Of a stretch of DNA of 64,000 bases, positions 58,600 to 64,000 are shown one piece after another. Position 1 is the first letter of the stretch, and the number at the start of each line of letters is the position of its first letter. The notes beneath the pieces were generated by a model, which worked only from the letters and a program-made list of their open reading frames with translations, ran no database searches and was not told the DNA's origin. The DNA lies in NCBI RefSeq assembly GCF_013100865.1, contig NC_048301.1, positions 7,506,119 to 7,570,118 on the forward strand. Direction: 5' to 3'. This DNA comes from Trachemys scripta elegans. Lineage: Eukaryota > Chordata > Testudines > Emydidae. The position numbers and the translations under genes were made by a program.

Positions 58600-59150
58600 A
58601 TTCATAGCTTCACAGATTCCAGAGCCATAAGGGACCACTGTGATCAGCTAGTCTGACCTCCTGTGTAACACAAGCCATAGGACCGCCCCCAAATAACTCC
58701 CAGGGCTGATCTTTTAGAAAGACAGCCAATCTTGATTTTTTAAATGGTCAGTGTTGGAGAATCCACCACAACCCTTGGTAAATTGTTCCAGGGTTAATTA
58801 CTCATTGCTAAAAACGTATGCCCTATTTCCAGTCTGAATTTGTCGAGCTTTAACTTCCAGCTATTTAGTTATGTTAGACCTTTCTCTGCTAGACTGAAGA
58901 GCCCGTTATTAAATATTTTTTCCCCATATAGGTACTTGCAGATTGTGATCAAGTCACCCCTTAACCTTCTCTTTGTTACGGTACATAGATTGAGATTCTT
59001 GAGTCTATGTAAGGCATTCTTTCTAATCCTTTAATCCTTCTTGTGTGGCTCTTCTCTGAACCCTCTCCAGTTTATTAACATCCTTCTTGAACTGTGGGCA
59101 CCAGAACTGGGCATACTATTCCAACAGCGGTCGCATCAGTGCCAAATCCA
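58600..59150 (-). mobile_element. CR1 LINE fragment (antisense)
   Basis: The plus strand has AGCCATAAGGGACCACTGTG, CAGTCTGAATTTGTCGAGC, CAAGTCACCCCTTAACCTTC and CTGGGCATACTATTCCAACAG. These are reversed CR1 3' sequences and ORF end, from the tail at 58610 up to the KLERV-equivalent region near 59080. Frames are broken. It ends in unique sequence near 59150. Confidence 0.85.
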
Positions 59151-61551
59151 GAGGCCAATGACAATTCCTCAGCCCAACGTGGCAGCCCATTGGAGCAGGG
59201 GCATTTATGTGCATGCGCTAGGGGAGTGGCAGAGGCGTGGCTGGTGGGGCTGTGAACTGCACAGCCCCACTGCCCAATACGCAGCTCCTGGGCTGGTGGT
59301 AGCAGCCATGGCACAACTGAAGAGGTGCCCCATGCATGCCCCATCCCTGGCCTCCAGGGGAAGCATGCTACCAGACCCAGGTTTTATTTACCCAGGCTTT
59401 ATGGAAAGGGTGAGCATACCACCTTAACAATGCAAAACCCCAGGACACGTATATACATATGCGCTGCATAGGATTCTGTCGCACAATTAAGACAAGACCA
59501 TGTTATGTAACGTGCTGTTCACTCCCAGATAACCTTCAAAGTACCAGTTCTGCTGCCTTTATTACTTATTCCCTAGCATGTGAATTAAAGGGAACAGTCA
59601 AGTCGTTTAATCTAAAAATGTGACCTACATTGAAACTGTTACCGACCGGGGGGGGTGGCCGCTGGATTTAAGACCAATTGCTTTGGAGAGTCCACCGCAC
59701 GGCAGTAAGAAATTAAAACCAGTGTTCAATCATCACTGCTACTGATGGCACGGACACTTCTTGCTGGCTCTTTGAACCAGGTTGCATCAGGCAACCTTCC
59801 CTCTTCCCAGAAGCCTTTGCTGCAGCTGCATTCACAGACCAGCTGTGGCCAACATTTTCAAACATGGCTACCCACAGTAAGGCCCCTAAATAAAAGTGGC
59901 CGGTGGGAAGTTGCTGGGGGCTGTGGGGACACAGCATGTCTGAAAGGGAGAGCGCTTTCAGTTGGGTGCCAAGCGTGAATGTAAGTGCCTGGCTTTAGGG
60001 AACCAAGTCTGAAAATTCGAGCTGTGTTTAGAGTTTAAAGGAGTCCCATTTGTGGCTGGGTATTTTTCTCTGTGACGGAGCATCAGGACTATGTTTGAGG
60101 CTCTAAAACACTGACAGGAAAACAGTGTCCCCACCCCGCAGAACTGATTGCCAAACTGCCCTGTCCCACTCTCGCTGACTTAGCCGGGCCCAGCTCAGAC
60201 AGCTGTCTGGCTTCTATCAGACTCCTTACATTACCCCAGAGCAGCTTGGATTATAAACTCTGACTTCTGTCAGCGCTGCAGGGCAAAGCAGAGGCCCTGA
60301 CTTTGGAGGTGGGAATTTAATTGGTGGCTAAACAAGGCCAAGAAAGAAAAGTGTCAGGGACTAAGATGTTATGCTTTCATGAAAGAGAGGGGTGATGATC
60401 TGTGCACTTGTGAAATGGGGTGGTGGGGGGCTGGTCCACACGGCAGCTTCCTTGCTAAGACGTGACTCGTGCGATGAAAACGTTTGAGTAGCCCTAAGCT
60501 AGAGCATCAGGTTTCTTCATTGTGAGGGTGAACGTGAGATTGACGACAATGCCCTTCAGGCTCCCTCAGCTCTCGGGGGCTGGGGGGAGGAAACCTGGCT
60601 AGATCCATCCTGGGAAAGGGCTACAAAATGAGTCAAAGCCACTCAGATGGCCCAACGCCGTGCTATGCGCCAAACGTACAAGGAGAGAGAGAGATGTGAC
60701 ATGAAAACTTCTCTGCAAGCAGGTTTCAGCCGAGTAACAGAAACGCGCTCAGATAACAGCCCTGGGAAACTCAGCGTGACATGATTGTGTCTCCTCAGTA
60801 CCTCAGGCTCTGGGTGACCCACTTCAGTGGGATTGCCCTGGGCCTGCGTGGCTGGCTTGCTGATGTACGGTTACTTCAGCCAATGGATACCATACTAGCA
60901 CCAACCCGTCAACTCACGCCCACCTGACAGTCTCTGTTTAGCCCAAGCCCCGGACTCTCCTTGGCAGATACGAGCCAGCTGAAAAGAGCAGGCACTGTTC
61001 ATCAAGGAACTGCCGAGTGACGAACTGAAGGGTAACGCTGCCTTCCCTTCTCCTTCAGGTCCCACTTTCAGCTTCACTTCTTGCACCTCCTCTCCTGTGC
61101 TATCTGTCTGGGGGTTTCCTATGGCACCCCTGGAGTACCCGAGTGCCCAACTGTCATGTCTGACTTGATCCCTTAACATAACGGTGCGTGCCATGCAGAG
61201 CAAACACAATCACTGTCCTATTTCTGTACCTGCCCCTCTGCACCACGCTAATTTAGGGGCTGATCTTGCAAGGTGCATACGGTCACCCTACCTCACCTCT
61301 GTCAACAGAGCTGCGGGCTGTTGTCATAACTGCGGCCTAGCAGGGCCAACTTTAACCATAAGCATAACTGCTGAAAAGTGGGTATTGCCACACCGATCTG
61401 TGACAGAACACTGATTAAGAAAAGATGTGAGGCGGAGAGAAAACGACTGAACCACTTCAGTCAGAACGGCTCTGCTGATTTCACTAGAGCGCTGGGTTAA
61501 AATTACAACCGGGAAACAAGAGGCTCAGAAACCAGAAAGCTTTGAACTGAC

Positions 61552-61674
61552 CTTCAGTTTGTGCTCGTGCTCCTTGTTGACTCGGGACAGCAGCTGGGCT
61601 TTCCTTCTGTTGAGCGCGTCAATGAGGGCATCGCACTGTGCCACCAGGCAGGCTTCGAACTCCACGCTGTTCTC
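61552..61674 (-). CDS. TRIM9: TRIM9 coding exon: coiled-coil segment (first exon in window)
   Basis: This 123-bp exon encodes 41 codons of the coiled coil (BBC region) of TRIM9, a brain-enriched E3 ubiquitin ligase. Reading the minus strand, it opens with ENSVEFEACLVAQCDALIDA and closes with NKEHEHKLK, an amphipathic helix rich in E, K and R. The acceptor is ...AACACAG at 61675 upward and the donor is AAG|GTCAGT below 61552; both junctions are phase 0. The coiled coil drives homodimerisation and, in this family, places the RING domains for ubiquitin transfer. The exons for the RING, the two B-boxes and the start of the coiled coil, about 300 residues by the usual length near 710, should lie above base 64000. 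The segment ALNRRKAQLL followed by VNKEHEHKLK fits TRIM9 better than my recollection of TRIM67. The next exon is 21 kb away. Confidence 0.93.
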
Positions 61675-64000
61675 CTGTGTTAACAAAGCACAGCTCACAG
61701 CCCCGGGGATTTCACCTGCGCCTGCTGCAGCCCATCCAGCGGGGAGGAGCACTCGTCTGGAGGGGACCCCCCATGTTAACTACTCTGACTCCATGTTGCT
61801 GGAAGCTTCCATTGGCCCCTTGCCCCTCCAGATATGTCCCTTTAGCCTCTCATTGGCCAGTCAATTGGGATAGGAACTGGCTCTCGGGAGGTGGGTTGGA
61901 GTAGACTCCACATCTGGGTAAGGGTGGGAGGTTTTCCAGCAGCGGACTGGCTGGTCAGGTCGGGTGTGTGGGATGAGGGAACTGGGAGTGGGGGGAGCCT
62001 GAAAGGGCTGCGAGGGGTTGTCTTGGGGAGGGATAACAGTCAGGAGGCTGGGATGTGTTTGGGAGGTTAGATTAGATGATAGGGGCAAATATAGAAGGAA
62101 CTGGAATAGCAGAAACCAGGTGCAATTTACTGAGGACGAATATATTTGTCCCAGCGTTTTAAGAATTAAACAACTTTTAGTTCTTCCTGCCTCCATCCCA
62201 TGAAAGAGTTACTTTGTGCTATACACTAAACCTTAACTGGACTAACGATGGGTAATAGCTCCAGACCCCTCTGATCGCTCTATATCTTGCAGTGTTTATT
62301 CAGATCCCAATCCTGCAAGGCCCTACTCAGGGATGTAATTTTACTCACGCGATCAGGCCCATCGAAGGTAATGGGACTAGTGGCATGAATAAGAAACACT
62401 TCGAGAGTAAGGGTGACAGGAGCAAGGAGATAATATGGGATTGGGAAGGCATGAATAGCCACCCGCGAACTTCTCTGAGCCCACTAAGAGCTGGAGGGCA
62501 GGCTACGTGGAAGGTAAGTTCCTTTAAGTAATTAATCATACACATCTATGCAGTGCTGTAAACGTGTTTTACTGCCTCAGGGCTAATGTGCCTCATCCCC
62601 AAAAGATTTCAGTTTTGATCTGCACGTTATCAATGTTATGCTAATTTGGGCCTTTAATAATGCCTTTATTCTAAAGAGTTCACTGAGCTGTGGGAATTTT
62701 TATTCGTTTGGGGGTGTTAGTTGGGACAGGGAAATCCTCTGATGTTTTGGGGCTATTATGTTCATTTGGTCATTTCATGTGGTTGCGAACCTTGATTTCG
62801 GGGGTTATCAAACCAAACAGTTACTGCACACGACACTGAGCTGTACCTCTGTACCCGGCGAAGGCACAATCTGGTCCCTACATCCAGCAGAGTTCTCTCA
62901 AAAGGCTGCGTAAAATGGGGCCAAGTTGTTAGCAATTGGCCCAGCCTATAACATGAAATCTCGTCAATAACGCATTGGTTTTAATCAATCACAAGTATCA
63001 GTGCAGTGCTATGGTGACAGTTTCGGGTCATCAGGTCAGAGGTTCTAGTTTACCTTTTGCAGGGTCTGAGTCTTGCTCAGGTGAGACATCTCACTAAATT
63101 CAACGGGCTAGGTTATCATTCTTGTTATGGATTATGTATATTGCCGTAGCAGCCAGGAGCCCCAGTCCTGGACCAGGACTCCATTGTGCTAGGAGCTGTA
63201 CAAACACAGAACAAAAAGATGGCCCCTGCCCCAGAAAGTAGCCCTGTAATCTTCACTGGGAGTGCTCATGTGCTTAAGAGTTGAGGACATGTTGTTTAAG
63301 TGCTTCGCTTAGCTGGGGCCTCCTAGACTCTGCCACTCACACTGAATATGACCTATGTGGCTGCTTGTAGTGAGGTACACTACTCAGTGTGACTAAGTGT
63401 GGCTGAATCAGGCCCTGACTGAGTAAGGGCTGGAGGATCAAGATCATAATGGGGAGGAACACGTCTAATTCCGTAATTGCCCACATGAAGTAAGTTCCTG
63501 GAAATCTAGGCTTTGGAACTCTCAAGTGCTTCCATCCACACTGCTCCCCCGGAGATAGGTTCACATCAGCCATGTACAAACGGGGGCAGGAAATCCTGCT
63601 GGAAATGGCATCTGAACTAAACCCACCACGCTGGGAGGAAGGAGCTGCGCACAGGGGAAGGCTGCACTTTGGCTGAGAGGGGGCAGGGAAGTGGGTCTTT
63701 GAATTTGGCAGCAGCAGAGACTGATTGATGGATCAGCCGCTGGTGCCTTGGGAAAGACAGAAAGTGGGTCACCGTTCCGGAGACCTGAATGAACATTAAA
63801 ACATTAAAACATGCCACAGAGAGCAGCCCTTTACTCTGTCAGATTCTAAGCCACTTCTGCCTGAAGGTTTGTTAAACATTAACCTCGAAAGCGTGTTTTA
63901 CTGCGGTGCCACGCTCACTGCACTCATGTGCAAGGCTTCGGTTAGGAATCCACATTCATGCCGTCCCCAAATCTCGAGGGACAGGGCAGCTGGCACTAAG
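61675..64000 (-). other. TRIM9: TRIM9 intron upstream of the first exon seen (partial)
   Basis: The acceptor at 61675-61677 begins this intron, which runs off the window. A repeat phrase (AGGAGCCCCAGTCCTGGACC and CTAGGAGCTGTACAAACACAG, 63125-63230) is known to me from many reptile genomes but I cannot classify it. No exon for the B-boxes or RING was found up to 64000. Confidence 0.7.

Larger units (their letters stand above)
40126..61551 (-). other. TRIM9: TRIM9 intron inside the coiled coil (21.4 kb)
   Basis: Donor GTCAGT on the 61551 side, acceptor CAG at 40126-40128. It is the longest intron in the window and carries most of the repeats: SINEs (40735-40975, 43556-43800, 48750-48890, 49366-49545), CR1 fragments, foldback MITEs, a solo LTR (57367-58448), a large inverted repeat (46490-46904) and a GC-rich MITE (54809-55657). 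In 45050-46480, 46910-48740, 55880-57360 and 59160-61550 I see nothing but unique or unclassified sequence. Confidence 0.75.

Noticed and set aside
1..64000. TRIM67 in place of TRIM9
   Set aside because: The segments ALNRRKAQLL, NKEHEHKLK, GKTGFSKG, NNSHTN and the PVPEFYTSRAS tail fit TRIM9; TRIM67 differs there as I recall. A tree with both paralogues would confirm.
1..64000. CRISPR array, operons or phage-like system
   Set aside because: Direct repeats here are transposon or minisatellite; the gene has introns and the repeats are vertebrate.

Overview
This is vertebrate nuclear DNA, most likely from a turtle (Testudines). The evidence is the repeat content: 5'-truncated CR1 LINEs with the (ATTCTATG) type 3' end, tRNA-derived SINEs of the tortoise Pol III/Cry type, a tRNA-headed SINE carrying a CR1-like tail, hAT and Harbinger-like MITEs, and several solo LTRs. 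A crocodilian or other archelosaur is the main alternative. There is no bacterial-style gene organisation, and almost all open frames are chance or repeat-derived.

The window holds the 3' part of one gene, TRIM9, on the minus strand. Eight coding exons run from high to low coordinates: 61552-61674, 40015-40125, 38225-38378, 32386-32543, 22717-22855, 8802-9105, 6619-6781 and 1901-1963. All have GT/AG junctions and their phases join without a frameshift, giving 404 codons plus a stop. In order they encode the second part of the coiled coil, the COS box, the fibronectin type III domain and the complete B30.2/SPRY domain. The RING finger, both B-boxes and the start of the coiled coil lie beyond base 64000. 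TRIM9 is a neuronal E3 ubiquitin ligase; the choice over its paralogue TRIM67 rests on my recollection of the two families in the coiled coil, COS, FN3 and SPRY segments.

The rest is intron, plus about 1.9 kb of 3' UTR or downstream flank at the low end. Introns carry four solo LTRs with termini and 5-bp target duplications (3970-4667, 5522-6196, 26464-27454, 57367-58448). They also carry hAT-type MITEs with 8-bp duplications (6873-7032, 13413-14373, 15721-15844, 23816-24125, 28521-29828, 31771-32081, 50119-50246) and foldback/Harbinger-like elements (33483-33756, 44690-44895, 46490-46904, 49691-49960, 51301-51588, 54809-55657). CR1 fragments occur in both orientations, with SINEs, a 57-bp minisatellite and many short palindromic repeats.

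I found no previously undescribed biological system. The points most worth a second look are a possible retained-intron short TRIM9 isoform ending after the FN3 domain, an LTR with internal tandem repeats nested in a CR1, the large foldback at 46.5-46.9 kb, and a CpG-richer intronic stretch near 36 kb. Splice boundaries were read by eye and family names for repeats come from recognition, not from a database search.
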